Numbered from the stretch's first letter, positions 41,842 through 51,639 are shown. The stretch is DNA of 64,000 nt from Dyadobacter beijingensis DSM 21582 (GCF_000382205.1 NZ_KB907786.1:1054001-1118000), one strand, 5' to 3'. Made by a program: numbers and translations. Notes: a model not told the origin generated them from the letters alone.

Positions 41842-44800
41842 TTAGAATGTCAGGTTAAGACCGGCTGAAATGGTTTTCGACAATGGGTAAGTACGGCCGT
41901 TGGTACCGTCTCCGTCGAACTGTTCCGGGTCGATGTACTTCGAGCGGAGCGGGGTGTAGGTAAGCAGGTTTTCGCCGCTCACATAAATCCTCGCTCTCGG
42001 AACGCGGATCATCTTGCTGATGCGCTCGGGCACTGTGTAGCCGATCACGACATTTTTCAGGCGCAGGTAACCCACGTTCTGCATGTAGCGGTCGTTTACC
42101 GCATTCAGGTCCCCGCCGCCATTCAATGCAGTATAACCTCTCAGCACAGGGAAATAGGCATTCGGGTTTTCAGGCGTCCAGATATCGTTGCCGAAATCTT
42201 TTGGAATAAATGAATAGTAAGGACGTGAATAGGGGCCCCAGAACTTGTCCGCGTTGGCACCGGGGTACCAGTTTCTGCGCAGAATGCCTTGTGCGAGTGC
42301 CGAAATGTCGAAACCGTTCCATGAGGCGCCCAGGTTGATCCCGTAGCGGAAACGGACGCGGTTGTTACCCACGATTTTCAAATCGCCGTGGTCGGCCAGC
42401 GTGTTGGCGCCCTGGTCGATTTTGCCGTCGCCGTTCAGGTCGATGAATTTCAGGTCGCCCGCGCGAAGTTTGCTCCAATCGCCTGGCGCGCTCAGGCGCT
42501 GCTTGTTCACGATCGCCTGGTCTACTTTGTAAGCCTGCGCCTCTTCGTCGGATTTAAACATGCCTTCAATGGAGTAACCCCACATTTCACCGATGGTCTG
42601 GCCTACGTAAGGGCTCGAAAGCACCTTGTTCGGGTTGTCGTATTTGGTGATTTTGGATTTCGAATCCGAAACAATGAAGGACACGTTGTAACTGAGCGGC
42701 TTGCCGGCCACTTTAAACATATCGGCCCAGGCGATCGACAATTCAAAACCTTTCGTTTGCAAGTCACCCGCATTCTGGGTAGGCACGGTAGCACCGTAAA
42801 CGAGCGGCAATACCTGCCCCGGAATGAGCATGTCGGTAGTCTTGCGGATGTATCCGTCGAACGAAAGGTTCAAACGGTTTTTCAGCAGGGTCGCATCCAG
42901 ACCGATGTTGGACGTCGTGGCCGATTCCCAGGTCAGTCCTGCCGAAATAGGGGACGGGCTGCTCACATATTGCAGCTTCTGGCCATTGGTAATCCAGCTC
43001 GACTGCGCCGTCGGCATCATCGGGACATAGGGATAGAAGCTGGCCGAGCTCGGGTTGTCGTTGAAACGTGGCGGCAGCTGGTTGCCCAATGTACCGTAGG
43101 AGGCACGGATTTTCAGGTTGTTCACGACATTGCGTGCCGTTTCGAAGAAATTCTCCTCGCTCAAACGCCATCCGGCGGACACCGACGGGAAGAAGCCGAA
43201 ACGCTTGCTCGTGCCGAAACGGGAAGTGCCGTCATAGCGTCCATTCACTTCGAGCAGGTATTTGCCCTGGTAGTCGTAATTGGCGCGAAAGAATGCACCG
43301 AAAAGCTCATACTGGTAGGCGCCGCCGCCAGAAAGCTGCTCGCCCGTGCCGAGGTTCAGGTCGTTGAGACTCTCCGAAAGCAGGTTTTTACGTGAGCCGG
43401 CCAACACCTGGTGCTTGCGCGTTTCGTAGTTGATACCCGCGGTGGCACTCACATAATGCTTGCCGAATGTGTGGTTGTAGGACGAGAACACGTTCACGAC
43501 ATTCTGCGGATCGAACCAGAAGGTCTTCTTCAGCTGATCGGTATTGTAGTTGGGCACCGTCGTCATGATACCGGGCTGGATCGAGTAGGTGGCCACGGCC
43601 GAGCGGTACCAGTCGTCGGTGATGTAGAATGAGTAAGAATGATTGGCCGTCAAATTCCAGTTTTTGGCCAGGTTCATTTCTATCGTGTTGATCGTCGTGA
43701 GCTCGTGTACTTTCTGCTCGCCGCCCGCTACGCCTTTCAGCAGGTTTGCGAACAACCCGTCGCCGATCGAGTAGTTGTTTTTTAATGTATTGTAAGTCGG
43801 CGTGCCGTCCGGGTTACGCGGGGCGTAAATAGGCAATGCATGCACGGTAATGGCTACGAAGTTGGAGTTGGCGCCGCCTTCCAGGCCCGGATATTTGTAT
43901 TTCGAGTCGAAATACATGGTATTATTGCTCACTTTCAGCCACGGAGTAAGCTGCGCGTTGATCTTGCTGCGCAATGTGTAGGACGTGAATTTATCCGTGT
44001 TGATGCGCATGATACCATCCTTTTCGAACACCGAGCCCGACAGGAAATAGTTGATCTTGTCGGTACCACCCGAAAGGTTCAGGTTATGCTGGCGCGACGG
44101 CTGGCTCATGTTGAAGATCGTATTCCACCAGTCGTAGTTACCGTAGTAGTTGTAAATGTCCTTGCCATTCACATTCTTCACCACCACCCACGGACGGGCG
44201 GGGTTTTCGGTTTTGTCGTAACGGCGCGCTTCGATTTCCTTGTAATCTTCCTCCGAATAGCGGGTATAGCTGTTACCCGTGGCGCGGACAAATGCCTCGT
44301 CGTTGATTTTGACATAATCATAACCGTTGGTCATGAAATCGGTGTTGATCGTCGGTTTCGACCAGCCGAAGTTGTTGCTGTACGAAACGGTGGTCTTTCC
44401 GTTCTTGGCGGTTTTGGTCGTGACCAAAATCACCCCGAATGCACCGCGTGCACCGTAAATGGCCGAGGCTGCGGCATCTTTCAGCACCGATACCGATTCC
44501 ACGTCGCCGGGGTTGATGCGGTTGATATCGCCGGGGATACCGTCGATGAGCACAAGCGGCGACCCGCCATTCACGGAAGTTTCCCCCCGTACGTTGAGTG
44601 AACCGCCCTTGCCTGGCTGACCCGTGCTGAATGTAATGTTCAGGTTGGGGACCATGCCTTGCAGGATTTGCGACATATTGTTCAAAGGCCTGTTTTCCAG
44701 ATCTTTGGATTGTACCTGCGAAACCGCGCCGGTGAGGTTCACGCGTTTTTGCGTACCATAACCTACCACCACCAGCTCCGACAATGCCTTGTTATCTGCC

Positions 44801-45453
44801 TGCAAAGTCACATTGATTTCGGTGCGGTTACCTACAACGATTTCCTGCGACACATAACCTACAAAGCTGAATACCAACGCCGATTCCACATTCGGCACCG
44901 TAATTTCGAACTTTCCGTTGCCGTCGGTAGTGGTTCCCTGCGAGGTGCCCTTCACGACGATGCTTACGCCCGGTAGCGTACCCTGCCCGTCGGACGACGA
45001 GACGGTCCCGCGCAACTGGATTTCCGTCGGCAAAACATATTGTTGCAGTTTCTCTTCCAGTTCGGGGATCACCGATTCCTCCCGGCTTACGCGTGTTTTG
45101 GCGAGCACGATCTGGTTGTTGATCACCTTGTAATTGATCCCCCGGGGCGCCAGCAATGCATCAAGTACCCTGGACAGCTTCTGGTTTTTTACATCGATCG
45201 TCACGTTTTCCTTTACGGAAACCCGGCTGCTGTAAACGAAGCGGGTATTGGCACGGGCCTGGATCTCATTCAGGGCCTGTTTGAGCGAAACATTGCGGAG
45301 CGTGAGCGTCATGTCTTTGCTCAGCACAGACTGGGCCGCAGTTTCCTTCGCATAACTGCCGGCTGCGAGCGAGACGGCAAGAATCCATTGAAGCAGTCCA
45401 ATGCGCATAATTTTTCGCCAGTCTACCGGCTTGTTACGTACTGTTTTTTGCAT
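41842..45453 (-). CDS. susC: SusC/RagA TonB-dependent transporter with STN domain (locus 3)
   Basis: A 1203-residue importer. I begin at the ATG at 45453 (MQKTVRNKPVDWRKIMRIGLLQ), which leads into a normal signal peptide; the longer frame to 45522 lacks one at its start. Then come the STN domain (about 48-115, DMTLTLRNVSLKQALNEIQARANTRF), carboxypeptidase-D-like domain, plug (LVVVGYGTQKRVNLTGAVS ... VESVSVLKDAAASAIYGARGAFGVILVTT) and barrel ending SAGLNLTF. The start codon region overlaps a plus-strand promoter for a candidate antisense RNA. Confidence 0.93.
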   Translation of the reverse strand: MQKTVRNKPVDWRKIMRIGLLQWILAVSLAAGSYAKETAAQSVLSKDMTLTLRNVSLKQALNEIQARANTRFVYSSRVSVKENVTIDVKNQKLSRVLDALLAPRGINYKVINNQIVLAKTRVSREESVIPELEEKLQQYVLPTEIQLRGTVSSSDGQGTLPGVSIVVKGTSQGTTTDGNGKFEITVPNVESALVFSFVGYVSQEIVVGNRTEINVTLQADNKALSELVVVGYGTQKRVNLTGAVSQVQSKDLENRPLNNMSQILQGMVPNLNITFSTGQPGKGGSLNVRGETSVNGGSPLVLIDGIPGDINRINPGDVESVSVLKDAAASAIYGARGAFGVILVTTKTAKNGKTTVSYSNNFGWSKPTINTDFMTNGYDYVKINDEAFVRATGNSYTRYSEEDYKEIEARRYDKTENPARPWVVVKNVNGKDIYNYYGNYDWWNTIFNMSQPSRQHNLNLSGGTDKINYFLSGSVFEKDGIMRINTDKFTSYTLRSKINAQLTPWLKVSNNTMYFDSKYKYPGLEGGANSNFVAITVHALPIYAPRNPDGTPTYNTLKNNYSIGDGLFANLLKGVAGGEQKVHELTTINTIEMNLAKNWNLTANHSYSFYITDDWYRSAVATYSIQPGIMTTVPNYNTDQLKKTFWFDPQNVVNVFSSYNHTFGKHYVSATAGINYETRKHQVLAGSRKNLLSESLNDLNLGTGEQLSGGGAYQYELFGAFFRANYDYQGKYLLEVNGRYDGTSRFGTSKRFGFFPSVSAGWRLSEENFFETARNVVNNLKIRASYGTLGNQLPPRFNDNPSSASFYPYVPMMPTAQSSWITNGQKLQYVSSPSPISAGLTWESATTSNIGLDATLLKNRLNLSFDGYIRKTTDMLIPGQVLPLVYGATVPTQNAGDLQTKGFELSIAWADMFKVAGKPLSYNVSFIVSDSKSKITKYDNPNKVLSSPYVGQTIGEMWGYSIEGMFKSDEEAQAYKVDQAIVNKQRLSAPGDWSKLRAGDLKFIDLNGDGKIDQGANTLADHGDLKIVGNNRVRFRYGINLGASWNGFDISALAQGILRRNWYPGANADKFWGPYSRPYYSFIPKDFGNDIWTPENPNAYFPVLRGYTALNGGGDLNAVNDRYMQNVGYLRLKNVVIGYTVPERISKMIRVPRARIYVSGENLLTYTPLRSKYIDPEQFDGDGTNGRTYPLSKTISAGLNLTF

Positions 45454-45460
45454 AATTTTG
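45431..45460 (+). promoter_or_regulatory. Antisense promoter at the 5' end of susC (locus 3)
   Basis: TTG at 45431-45433, a 19-bp spacer and TAATTTTG at 45453-45460 fit the Bacteroidota housekeeping consensus (-33 TTG, -7 TAnnTTTG) exactly. It points away from susC and towards fecR, with no plus-strand protein gene downstream. Confidence 0.6.
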
Positions 45461-45465
45461 ATTGT

Positions 45466-45571
45466 CTGATGGTTAGGCACTATTGGATAAAACATCCTTT
45501 TGAAACGGTGGTACGAAGACAAAGGATGGCATTTCGGGCCGGGTAGTGGTGGTACACTTCCGGCCTTTTTT
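45466..45571 (+). ncRNA. Candidate cis-antisense small RNA opposite the susC leader (locus 3)
   Basis: A consensus promoter at 45431-45460 and an intrinsic terminator at 45537-45571 bound a transcript of about 105 nt on the strand opposite susC, lying wholly in the susC leader. No ORF of note is inside. Cis-encoded antisense RNAs in the anti-sigma/susC gap that repress polysaccharide loci are known in Bacteroides (DonS-type). The assignment here rests on position and signals only; expression is not shown. Confidence 0.5.
45537..45571 (+). terminator. Plus-facing terminator between fecR and susC (locus 3)
   Basis: GGCCGG (45537-45542) and CCGGCC (45560-45565) pair perfectly, a G-T pair extends the stem, and TTTTTT follows on the plus strand. 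On the minus (susC) strand there is no T-tract. Confidence 0.65.
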
Positions 45572-45617
45572 ACGGTGGTACGGACGGGTTCATAAGTTCA
45601 TGGGTGGGTATACGGAT

Positions 45618-46634
45618 TTATTCACATGGTTCGCCGCTGATGGTGATGTTATTGCCTGATATGGTGTAAGTTACTTCCAGGGAAGTGCAGAGGATTTCGA
45701 GAATGCTCGGGAATGCCTGCGACTCGAAATTGGCCGTGAGCCCGCATTTGGCCAGGCCTGGGTTTGTCAAATGGATCGATACGTTAAAGCGCTTTTCCAG
45801 CTGTTCGATTACTTTATCCAGTGGTGTTTCTTCAAACACGATGGTGACCGGTTCGAAAAGCTCTTTTTTGGGTTGGCTGGTCAATGTTTTGGAAATTAAC
45901 CGCTTCGAATCCAGTTCGAACAATGCCTGCTGCTGCGGTTTCAGGATCACCTGCTGCGATTGTTTTGTTTCCGCGTAAGTCCGCACTTCGACGGTACCCG
46001 TCACGACATCCACCTGAAAAACCTTCCGGTTCTGCGGCGCCTTCACATTGAAGCTGGTACCGAGCACTTTGATCACCATTTCGCCGCTCTGGATGTAGAA
46101 TGGTCGTTTTTTGTCTTTTTGTATATCAAAAAAACCTTCCCCGGAGAATGTTACCAGCCGCTGGTTTGCGTCGAATGCAGCAGGGTAGGTGACTACGGCG
46201 TGCGGGTGCATGGCGACGGAGCTGTTATCGGGCAGGCGGTGTTTGACGATCCGCTCTTCGGTATTTTCAAATCGGACGAGCTCCGAGGGTTGCCGTTTTT
46301 CGAGCTGCTGCGAAACGGTGGCCACCGGTGTTTTTTTCAGCTGCGTGGCCAGGTACACGCCCAGCACAAGCGCGATCGACGCGGCAATGCCCGTCAGCCA
46401 GCGCCACGGAAAGTGCCGTACCGTTTTTTCCTCGGCCATGTTCAGCTCCTGCCGGATATTCCCGAATGTCTTGTGCCGAATTTCTTCCTGTTCCGCATCG
46501 GGTAGGTGATCCAGGTAACGCGTTTCGCCTCGCAGCGACGCGTACCAGGTTTCTACAAGTTCTTTTTCTGCGTCGGTGCATTCACCGGACAGGTATTTTT
46601 CGAGCAATGCGGGCGGAATACCGTTTGGCTTCAT
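45618..46634 (-). CDS. FecR-family anti-sigma factor (locus 3)
   Basis: A 338-residue inner-membrane protein: N-terminal LLEKYLSGECTDAEKELVETWY (sigma-binding part), membrane helix (about 78-97, WLTGIAASIALVLGVYLATQL), FecR domain (LPDNSSVAMHPHAVVTYPAAF ... GEGFFDIQKDKKRPFYI) and C-terminal domain (FEETPLDKVIEQLEKRFNVSI). Cysteines in AKCGLTA and the terminal GEPCE repeat the pattern of the other two FecR proteins. Confidence 0.9.
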   Translation of the reverse strand: MKPNGIPPALLEKYLSGECTDAEKELVETWYASLRGETRYLDHLPDAEQEEIRHKTFGNIRQELNMAEEKTVRHFPWRWLTGIAASIALVLGVYLATQLKKTPVATVSQQLEKRQPSELVRFENTEERIVKHRLPDNSSVAMHPHAVVTYPAAFDANQRLVTFSGEGFFDIQKDKKRPFYIQSGEMVIKVLGTSFNVKAPQNRKVFQVDVVTGTVEVRTYAETKQSQQVILKPQQQALFELDSKRLISKTLTSQPKKELFEPVTIVFEETPLDKVIEQLEKRFNVSIHLTNPGLAKCGLTANFESQAFPSILEILCTSLEVTYTISGNNITISGEPCE

Positions 46635-46706
46635 GAGATCGGGGATGTTGTCAACCCAGAAGTCGCGCGCCGGAAAGGGTACCCTTAGTCGGTTCTGAAA
46701 ATTTTT

Positions 46707-47294
46707 TTAAAAAGTAGCAAAAAGGAGGAGCGCGCAGATCATATGCTCTTTCAAATGCGCTTTGAGGATGCGTAACGCCTTGGTAATGTGCTGTTCTACG
46801 GTTTTTTCAGAAATGCCGAGCTGCTCGCCGATCTGTTTGTTGGAAAAGCCCTGCCGGCTCATCACAAAAACTTCATGGCATTTGGGGGAAAGTAAATGCA
46901 GGCCCTCTTCGTAGCGGTTCTGAAGGTCGGAGGCAAGGGTAGGCTGGTCGGCGAGGTCGGACGTTTCACTGCGCTGGATTTCCCATTGCCCATAGTGATG
47001 CTGGCGGGTGTATTCTTTCCGGTAGAAAGATATGATCAGCCGTTTGGCAATTGTAAACAAGAATGAGCGGCCGCATTCGACCCGGTTTTGCCTGCGCTGC
47101 TGCCAGAGGCTGACAAAGAGTTCCTGAACGATTTCCTGCGCCGTGAACCGGTCGTTGACCTTCGAATAGGCGTAGTTGAACAGCGTCTTGAAATAGCGGT
47201 CGTACAGCTCCGCAAAGGCCAGCTCATCGTCCTGTTCGCTGATCAACGCAAGGATATTTTCATCGGAACAGGTAGCGTAAAAGTTGTTCATCAT
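46707..47294 (-). CDS. ECF RNA polymerase sigma factor with hydrophobic tail (locus 3)
   Basis: A 195-residue ECF sigma factor: region 2 YDRYFKTLFNYAYSKVNDRFTAQEIVQELFVSLWQQR, region 4 LLSPKCHEVFVMSRQGFSNKQIGEQLGISEKTVEQHITKAL. The C-terminus ends in a hydrophobic stretch (MICALLLFATF), like the locus 2 factor. It heads the locus 3 operon and is divergent from the AraR gene. Confidence 0.92.
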   Translation of the reverse strand: MMNNFYATCSDENILALISEQDDELAFAELYDRYFKTLFNYAYSKVNDRFTAQEIVQELFVSLWQQRRQNRVECGRSFLFTIAKRLIISFYRKEYTRQHHYGQWEIQRSETSDLADQPTLASDLQNRYEEGLHLLSPKCHEVFVMSRQGFSNKQIGEQLGISEKTVEQHITKALRILKAHLKEHMICALLLFATF

Positions 47295-47492
47295 GAAGAT
47301 AGCCTATTAATAATCTGATTATTTTCGCTGAGGAGCGGTACAAAATTCGTACTTAAATTTGTGACTTGACTCTTTAAACAGATTAAGTAATCTCATTCTT
47401 TTTTTTACTTTCTTAACATAAACATAACAATTTCCGGGGCCAACTGCGGGAAAATTTTGTAACCGACGAACACATCTACGACGCCATATTAA

Positions 47493-48197
47493 ATGAACAA
47501 CTATCCCCAGGCCACGCGGATTCTCGTGGCGATCGACTGCATAATTTTCGGCTTTGATGGCAAGGATATCAAGCTGTTACTGATTAAAAGAAATTTCGAG
47601 CCCGAAAAAGGCAAATGGTCGCTCATGGGCGGTTTCGTGAATGCGGATGAGGACCTTCACGACGGTGCCGTGCGGATTCTGTACAATCTAACGGGCCTGA
47701 AAGACATTTATGTGGAACAGCTCGAAACTTACGGCAAAGCCGATCGCGACCCCGGCGAGCGGACGGTATCGGTCGTGTTTTTTGCGCTGATCAACATCGA
47801 CGATCACGACTCGGAGGCCGTCAAAAGCCACAACGCCTCCTGGATCACCCTCGATGCCCGTCCCCAACTCATTTTCGACCACGAACAAATGGTGGCCCGG
47901 GCGATCGAGCACCTCAAATACAATGCCGCCCTGCATCCGATCGGCTTCGAACTCCTGCCCGAGCGCTTCACGATCCCACAGCTCCAGAAGCTCTACGAAG
48001 CGATCTACAACATCCCCATCGACCGCCGCAATTTCAGCCGCAAACTGCTATCCACCGGCCTGCTGATCGACACCGGCTACAAAAACAACAACAGCACCAC
48101 CAAAAAAGCCACGCTCTACAAACTCGACGCCGAGAAGTACAAGGCAAAGTTCCACTCGTTCTGGAATTTTATGCCGGATTCGATGAAGAGTAATTGA
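47493..48197 (+). CDS. araR: AraR, Nudix-fold transcriptional regulator of arabinose use
   Basis: A 234-residue protein with a Nudix domain (about 1-145) and a C-terminal winged helix (about 150-225, ERFTIPQLQKLYEAIYNIPIDRRNFSRKLLSTGLL). The Nudix box region GGFVNADEDLHDGAVRILYNLTGL has lost the catalytic REUxEE residues (RILYNL instead), so it should bind a ligand but not hydrolyse it. This is the type of AraR described in Bacteroides thetaiotaomicron, and araBAD follow directly. A TAAATTTG -7-like element lies at 47354-47361, and the divergent neighbour is the sigma gene of locus 3. Confidence 0.88.
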   Translation: MNNYPQATRILVAIDCIIFGFDGKDIKLLLIKRNFEPEKGKWSLMGGFVNADEDLHDGAVRILYNLTGLKDIYVEQLETYGKADRDPGERTVSVVFFALINIDDHDSEAVKSHNASWITLDARPQLIFDHEQMVARAIEHLKYNAALHPIGFELLPERFTIPQLQKLYEAIYNIPIDRRNFSRKLLSTGLLIDTGYKNNNSTTKKATLYKLDAEKYKAKFHSFWNFMPDSMKSN

Positions 48198-48204
48198 GGG
48201 GAGG

Positions 48205-48244
48205 ATTGAATGACTCAATGATTGAATGACTCAATGATTGAATG
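48205..48244. repeat. 16-bp tandem repeat, 2.5 copies
   Basis: ATTGAATGACTCAATG at 48205-48220 and 48221-48236, then a half unit ATTGAATG to 48244. Each unit has inverted ends ATTGA/TCAAT. It adjoins the left arm of repeat copy B. Confidence 0.8.
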
Positions 48245-48360
48245 GTCAAGTGTTGTCAGGGAATGTCAGGCTTAGTCAGGAATTGTTGGGAGGGGTTGAT
48301 GACTATTTCGAAGCCGTACAACAAAAGACTATACCTGACTATTCACTCGTTCACCCATTC
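48241..48360. repeat. Copy B of the helically phased GTCAGG repeat element
   Basis: GTCAAG/GTCAGG-type units sit at 48245, 48255, 48265 and 48275, a strict 10-bp period, ending AGTCAGGAATTGTTG (48274-48288). The right arm has CAACAAAAGACTATACCTGACT (48319-48340 region) and TTCACCCATTC, inverted relative to the left arm. Both arms share clear sequence with copy A at 13461-13573. Confidence 0.65.
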
Positions 48361-48398
48361 ACCCATTCAAAATTAAATTGTGTCATTCTAACACTAAA

Positions 48399-48420
48399 AA
48401 CAAATTTATTTATATTTGTT
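48399..48420 (+). promoter_or_regulatory. araBAD promoter -7 element inside a palindromic operator
   Basis: AACAAAT (48399-48405) and ATTTGTT (48414-48420) are perfect inverted arms 8 bp apart. TATATTTG (48411-48418), a TAnnTTTG match, overlaps the right arm, so a repressor bound here would block the promoter. This fits AraR as an arabinose-relieved repressor. No clear -33 TTG is seen. Confidence 0.5.
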
Positions 48421-48478
48421 AGGTGATAAGTTAAATAAATGCGTCAAATTGGTCTGAGAACATCCTAAACCGACATTT

Positions 48479-50143
48479 ATGAAAGAAGACTACGTCATTG
48501 GTATCGACTTCGGTACCGATTCTGTGAGGGCATTGGTGGTGAATGCGCTTACCGGCGAACAGGTGGGTACGGCCGTGCGGGAATATCCGCGCTGGAAACG
48601 GGGGGAATATTGTGATGCGGCTATTTCGCAATTTCGCCAGCACCCGCTCGATTACCTCGAAAGTCTGGAAAGCGCCGTGCGGAATGCATTGGACCAGGCG
48701 CCTGGGGGCGTGCGGGAGCGGGTAAGGGGGATTTCGGTGGATACGACCGGTTCTACGCCTGTGGCTGTGGACCGGAATGGCACGCCGCTCGCATTACTTC
48801 CCGAATTTGCCGAGAATCCCAACGGCATGTTCATTCTCTGGAAAGACCATACCGCCAATGCCGAAGCCGGAGAAATCAATCGGCTCGCGCATGGTTACAA
48901 CATTGATTTTACAAAATATGTAGGCGGTATTTACTCGTCGGAATGGTTTTGGGCCAAAATCCTGCGCACGCTGCGTGTGGATGAGGTTGTGCGGGAAAAA
49001 GCATACTCCTGGGTGGAGCATTGCGACTGGATTTCCGCCGAGCTCACGGGCATTACCGATCCGCTGCAACTGAAACGCTCGCGCTGCGCCGCCGGTCATA
49101 AAGCGCTCTGGCACGAGGATTTCGACGGGTTGCCTCCCAATGCGTTCTTCAAAGAGCTCGATCCGCTGCTCGACGGCCTCCGCGACCGGCTTTTCGCCCA
49201 TACCGAGACTTCCGACCAAGCGATGGGGACCATTTCGAAACAATGGGCCGAAAAACTGGGCATTCCGGCCGATGTCGTGATCGGCGTGGGCGCGTTCGAC
49301 GCACACATGGGTGCGGTAGGCGCGCTGATAGAACCGTATTCATTATGCAAGGTAATCGGTACCTCTACCTGCGACATGCTCGTAGCGCCGAACGACGAGG
49401 TGGGCCATCTGCTGATCAAAGGCATTTGCGGACAGGTCGACGGCTCCATCGTGCCGGGTATGCTGGGTATGGAGGCCGGCCAATCGGCGTTCGGGGATAT
49501 TTATGCGTGGTTTTCTAAAATCATCACCGATCCCGTACGAACCTTGCTAGGGGAGGAGGAAGCGGCGAAACTAGCGCAGAAACTGATCCCGCACCTCGCC
49601 GAACAAGCCGCGAAATTGCCTGTCACCGAAAACGATATCATCGCCATCGACTGGCTGAATGGCCGTCGTACACCCGATGCGAACCATACCCTCAAAGGCG
49701 CGTTGCTGGGCCTGAACCTCGCCAGCGACAGCGCCCGTGTATTCAAGGCATTGGTAGAAGCGACGGCATACGGTTCGAAGGCGATCGTTGAACGGTTCCG
49801 TAGCGAAGGCGTGCCGATCCACCAGGTGATCGCGATCGGCGGGGTGGCCAAGAAATCGGCATTTGTCATGCAGACCCTGGCCGATGTGCTCAATATGCCG
49901 ATTAAGGTAGCTGCGTCGGAGCAGGCCTGCGCATTAGGCGCGGCCATGTTCGCGGCGGTGGCGGCGGGTGTGCACCCTACCTTGCAGGACGCGCAGGAAG
50001 CGATGAGTTCCGGGTTCGATGCCGTGTACCAGCCGCGTGAGGCACAATCGGCCATTTACCAGCAGCTTTATCAGAAGTACCTCGAAGCAGGTGAATTTAT
50101 CGAAAACGAATTTTTACAAAAAGCACATTTACAACTCACCTGA
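48479..50143 (+). CDS. araB: Ribulokinase
   Basis: A 554-residue FGGY-family kinase that phosphorylates L-ribulose to L-ribulose 5-phosphate. N-terminal ATP-fold motif [30 protein letters not shown], the catalytic Asp in [28 protein letters not shown] and the C-terminal [26 protein letters not shown]. The length and the GTSTCDM context identify AraB among FGGY kinases. Its stop codon shares one base with the araA start (TGATG). Confidence 0.95.
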   Translation: MKEDYVIGIDFGTDSVRALVVNALTGEQVGTAVREYPRWKRGEYCDAAISQFRQHPLDYLESLESAVRNALDQAPGGVRERVRGISVDTTGSTPVAVDRNGTPLALLPEFAENPNGMFILWKDHTANAEAGEINRLAHGYNIDFTKYVGGIYSSEWFWAKILRTLRVDEVVREKAYSWVEHCDWISAELTGITDPLQLKRSRCAAGHKALWHEDFDGLPPNAFFKELDPLLDGLRDRLFAHTETSDQAMGTISKQWAEKLGIPADVVIGVGAFDAHMGAVGALIEPYSLCKVIGTSTCDMLVAPNDEVGHLLIKGICGQVDGSIVPGMLGMEAGQSAFGDIYAWFSKIITDPVRTLLGEEEAAKLAQKLIPHLAEQAAKLPVTENDIIAIDWLNGRRTPDANHTLKGALLGLNLASDSARVFKALVEATAYGSKAIVERFRSEGVPIHQVIAIGGVAKKSAFVMQTLADVLNMPIKVAASEQACALGAAMFAAVAAGVHPTLQDAQEAMSSGFDAVYQPREAQSAIYQQLYQKYLEAGEFIENEFLQKAHLQLT

Positions 50144-51633
50144 TGCTTGATTTAAAACAGTTTGAAGTCTGGTTCGTCACCGGAAGTCAGCATTTGTACG
50201 GCGAGGAAACGCTCCGCCAGGTCGATGAACATTCAGAAATCATCAGCCGCTACCTCGGCCAGGCCCCGCAGGTGCCGGTGCGTGTGGTTTTCAAGCCGGT
50301 CGTGAAAACGCCTGACGAGATTTATCGCATTGTGCAAGAGGCCAACACGGCCGCCAACTGCATTGGGATCGTGGCCTGGATGCATACTTTTTCTCCCGCC
50401 AAAATGTGGATCAGGGGTTTGCAGATCCTTCAAAAGCCATTGCTGCATTTGCACACCCAATACAACCGTGACATTCCCTGGGCGGATATCGACATGGATT
50501 TCATGAACCTGAACCAATCGGCGCACGGCGACCGCGAGTTCGGTTTCATGATGACGCGCATGCGCCTGAACCGGAAGGTAATCGTAGGCCATTGGCAGCA
50601 GGAAGACGTAGCCGAACAAATCGGGCAATGGGCCCGGGTAGCAGCCGGCCGGCATGACCTGAAAGGTGCGAAATTCGTTCGTTTCGGGGATAATATGCGG
50701 GAAGTAGCCGTTACCGATGGCGATAAGGTGGCCGCCGAAATGACATTCGGATTTTCCGTCAATACCTATGCCGTCGGCGACCTGGTCGCGGTGATCAACG
50801 AGGTTTCCGACAACGAAATTTCCGCATTGACCGACGAATACCGCGATACTTACCAACTCGCTTCCGGCCTGGAAAGCGGTGGCGCCAGGCACCAGGGATT
50901 GCGCGATGCCGCGAAAATAGAGCTGGGTTTGAAATACTTTCTCCAAAATGGCAATTTTAAAGGGTACACCAATACTTTCGAAGACCTGCATGGCATGAAG
51001 CAGCTGCCGGGTATCGGCTCGCAGCGCATGATGGCGGCAGGCTACGGCTACGCAGGCGAGGGCGACTGGAAGACGTCCGCGATGGTGCGTGCATTGAAAG
51101 TAATGGCCAGCGGCCTGCCGGGCGGTAATTCGTTTATGGAGGACTATACCTATCATTTCAATCCGGCCAATAACCTTGTTCTCGGTTCGCATATGCTCGA
51201 AATATGCCCCAGCATTGCCAAAGGGAAGCCTTCGGTGGAGGTGCATGCATTGGGAATAGGAGGGAAGGACGATCCGGTACGCCTCGTTTTTAATGCTCCT
51301 GCCGGTCCGGCGCTGAATGTTTCGCTCGTGGATATGGGTAACCGCTTCCGCCTGCTCGTGAACGAGGTGGAGGCCGTGGAAGCGACCGAGCAACTGCCGA
51401 AATTACCCGTTGCCCGCGTGCTGTGGAAGCCGCAGCCGGATATGGCTACGGGCTGCGCGGCCTGGATCTATGCCGGCGGCGCGCACCATACGGCGTTCAG
51501 CCAGAACCTTACGACGGAGCATATCGAGGCTTTCGCCGAAATGGTGGGTGTGGAACTCGTGGTGATTGATAAAAATACATCGCTGCGCCAGCTGAAAAAC
51601 GAGTTGCGATGGAGTGAAGCTTATTACCGATAA
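50143..51633 (+). CDS. araA: L-arabinose isomerase
   Basis: A 496-residue enzyme converting L-arabinose to L-ribulose. Characteristic stretches: [70 protein letters not shown], and metal/catalytic residues in [57 protein letters not shown] and [14 protein letters not shown]. Length normal. It overlaps araB by one base and is followed 6 bp later by araD. Confidence 0.96.
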   Translation: MLDLKQFEVWFVTGSQHLYGEETLRQVDEHSEIISRYLGQAPQVPVRVVFKPVVKTPDEIYRIVQEANTAANCIGIVAWMHTFSPAKMWIRGLQILQKPLLHLHTQYNRDIPWADIDMDFMNLNQSAHGDREFGFMMTRMRLNRKVIVGHWQQEDVAEQIGQWARVAAGRHDLKGAKFVRFGDNMREVAVTDGDKVAAEMTFGFSVNTYAVGDLVAVINEVSDNEISALTDEYRDTYQLASGLESGGARHQGLRDAAKIELGLKYFLQNGNFKGYTNTFEDLHGMKQLPGIGSQRMMAAGYGYAGEGDWKTSAMVRALKVMASGLPGGNSFMEDYTYHFNPANNLVLGSHMLEICPSIAKGKPSVEVHALGIGGKDDPVRLVFNAPAGPALNVSLVDMGNRFRLLVNEVEAVEATEQLPKLPVARVLWKPQPDMATGCAAWIYAGGAHHTAFSQNLTTEHIEAFAEMVGVELVVIDKNTSLRQLKNELRWSEAYYR

Positions 51634-51639
51634 TCCCGC

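Noticed and set aside
47493-48197. A functional Nudix hydrolase
   Set aside because: The Nudix box lacks its catalytic glutamates and a winged helix follows; with araBAD next door the regulator reading is much better.
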